The position numbers and the translations under genes were made by a program. Shown piece after piece: positions 62,913 to 64,000 of a stretch of 64,000 bases of DNA (positions are counted from its first letter, which is position 1; each line of letters opens with the position of its first letter). Source of the stretch: Sphingobacterium sp. UBA2700 (GTDB lineage Bacteria; Bacteroidota; Bacteroidia; Sphingobacteriales; Sphingobacteriaceae); NCBI GenBank assembly GCA_002354335.1, contig DELI01000029.1, positions 35,899-99,898 on the forward strand. The letters are read 5' to 3'. Under the pieces are notes generated by a model. The model did no database searches. It was not told the DNA's origin and saw only the letters and a list, made by a program, of their open reading frames with translations.

Positions 62913-63893
62913 ATGAAAACAAAACAATTATTTGCGCTATCCTCATTATTTGTTGTTCTGATCTTTCTACCGATTGCCAGTCATGCGCAATTTGGAGGTC
63001 TATTGGACAAAGCTGCGAAAGCAACGGGTGCCAAGGGAGCAAAGGTGCTTGGACTCGATAAAATGTTTAAAGCACCGGAAGCAATCAGCACGAATTTCGA
63101 GGATGTCAACCGTCAAGGCCAAGAGATGCCTGACTTTCAAAATGATGCGACTTATAAAGCATTAACCTCCCTTCCGAAGAAACCTGACGCTGGCTATGTG
63201 TTAGCTGCGGGACATTATGAGATCACCAACAAGAGTTATTGTCTAAAGGCCGGCACCTATGCCCCATCTTCGGGTGATGGCTATATGTATGCACCAACTT
63301 TGGGCAAGAAAGAGGAGCTCGTAATCGCTATCTTAAAGAGCGCAGAAAAGCACCCTGAGGTGAAACAAAGCGATATACAGATGCTATTATGGACCATCAT
63401 CGCTCGCACAAAGTTCAGTGATTATTCCGGCCCGGTAAAGGTGACGGCTTTAAAGTTATTGAGCCCGAAGCAGCTATTGCAATTGGAAGGCGGAGCCCTA
63501 GGTATCCTTCCGTTTGACGTTGTTCAAGAAGCAAAGAATAAACTGCCAAAAGAGATGCAGGCGGTATTTGAAGCGGAGAATCAGATTAGAAACCTAGTTT
63601 CATCTGGAAACTATTCTTATGCAGAGTTTGAGCAATATGCAATTCTAGCAGGCATGGCTCCCGTAAGAGAAGATACGCCGAGCGGCATTTGGACCTACCA
63701 CCCAGATGGTTATTACATCCGTTATTTCCCAAGCGGATACAGCCGTACGAAAACACAAATTTATGTGCCGGCGGAGACCATTGAAAGAAATGCGGGAAAA
63801 GAATTGATCTATGATGCCACAGACGATATTGCCTGCCCTGCGAACGCAGGATCGCAACGCCTAGCACAAACCAACGAAGTGGTTGAAGATTAA
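62913..63893 (+). CDS. Secreted hypothetical protein
   Basis: About 326 residues. Sec signal peptide (MKTKQLFALSSLFVVLIFLP, cleavage after SHA). The mature part starts with a Gly/Ala/Lys-rich helix (LLDKAAKATGAKGAK), then a globular domain with YVLAAGHYEITNKSYCLKAG and SGDGYMYAPTLG. No catalytic motif recognised; it resembles uncharacterised periplasmic proteins of Bacteroidota. Start chosen from the promoter box. Confidence 0.7.
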   Translation: MKTKQLFALSSLFVVLIFLPIASHAQFGGLLDKAAKATGAKGAKVLGLDKMFKAPEAISTNFEDVNRQGQEMPDFQNDATYKALTSLPKKPDAGYVLAAGHYEITNKSYCLKAGTYAPSSGDGYMYAPTLGKKEELVIAILKSAEKHPEVKQSDIQMLLWTIIARTKFSDYSGPVKVTALKLLSPKQLLQLEGGALGILPFDVVQEAKNKLPKEMQAVFEAENQIRNLVSSGNYSYAEFEQYAILAGMAPVREDTPSGIWTYHPDGYYIRYFPSGYSRTKTQIYVPAETIERNAGKELIYDATDDIACPANAGSQRLAQTNEVVED

Positions 63894-63958
63894 GCACTAA
63901 TATTGGATTATCATTCAGGATGGAGACCTACTATGGTCGTAACTCCTTTGACTCAAAT

Positions 63959-63985
63959 CCCTTGTAAAGCCCTTTCAAACCCAAT
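63959..63985 (+). repeat. Second copy of the 27-bp dispersed repeat
   Basis: Identical over 27 bases to 10867-10893. The element continues beyond the window edge, so its partner arm cannot be seen. Confidence 0.65.
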
Positions 63986-64000
63986 ACAAACCCCAAACAT

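Overview
The window looks like a chromosome segment of a Sphingobacteriaceae-type Bacteroidota, probably Sphingobacterium or a close relative. The evidence is a SusC/SusD pair behind an ECF sigma/FecR switch, promoters carrying the Bacteroidota -7 box TAnnTTTG, few Shine-Dalgarno sites, a long GAPDH, a GMC dehydrogenase with its small subunit, and a clustered galactose operon. No rRNA, tRNA or CRISPR array was seen.

Layout. 0-3.4 kb: the end of a tryptophanase and a lone dehydrogenase/HEAT/cytochrome c lipoprotein. 4.4-18 kb: core genes (hemW, GAPDH, waaA, a UDP-glucuronate decarboxylase, galE, an AraC regulator, a phosphoesterase lipoprotein, mfd). 18-21.9 kb: M14 peptidase and a transsulfuration enzyme. 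22-30.2 kb: sigma factor, FecR anti-sigma, SusC, SusD and a secreted EEP-fold hydrolase, a regulated uptake locus. 30.7-35.8 kb: galT-galK-galM-symporter operon on the minus strand, which together with galE completes the Leloir pathway. 36.6-39 kb: FAD sugar dehydrogenase and its Tat-type small subunit. 39.2-44.3 kb: an AT-rich island with an IS110 transposase, a MocR regulator, a paiAB-like pair and more GNAT genes, the last one frameshifted. 44.7-47.6 kb: NEW3 protein with an ABC-2 exporter. 47.6-52.7 kb: small orphan genes and a stress set (DUF892, KGG-motif protein). 58-64 kb: core genes again (ferrochelatase, ispH, ndk).

The most unusual part is 52.9-58.0 kb. On the minus strand lies a decayed prophage lysis/tail module: an endolysin, a holin-like protein, a gene with the topology of a unimolecular spanin, and a long tail-fibre-like gene. 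About fourteen in-frame stops and several one-base frameshifts interrupt it, yet the protein sequence in between is well kept. Inside this module, on the opposite strand at 54.96-55.88 kb, sits a tandem array of at least eight compact transcription units spaced about 90-100 bp (two gaps are about double that). Each unit has a TAnnTTTR box, usually a 5' hairpin, a short AT linker often starting ATGTT, and a GC-rich hairpin with a T-run. The hairpin sequences differ between units but the pairing is kept. I read this as an array of prophage-borne small RNA genes that matches no family I recognise; it is the best candidate here for an undescribed system.

Limits: everything was read by eye, without homology searches. 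Family names rest on recognised motifs. The sRNA array, the spanin call and the direction of mutation in the prophage are inferences.
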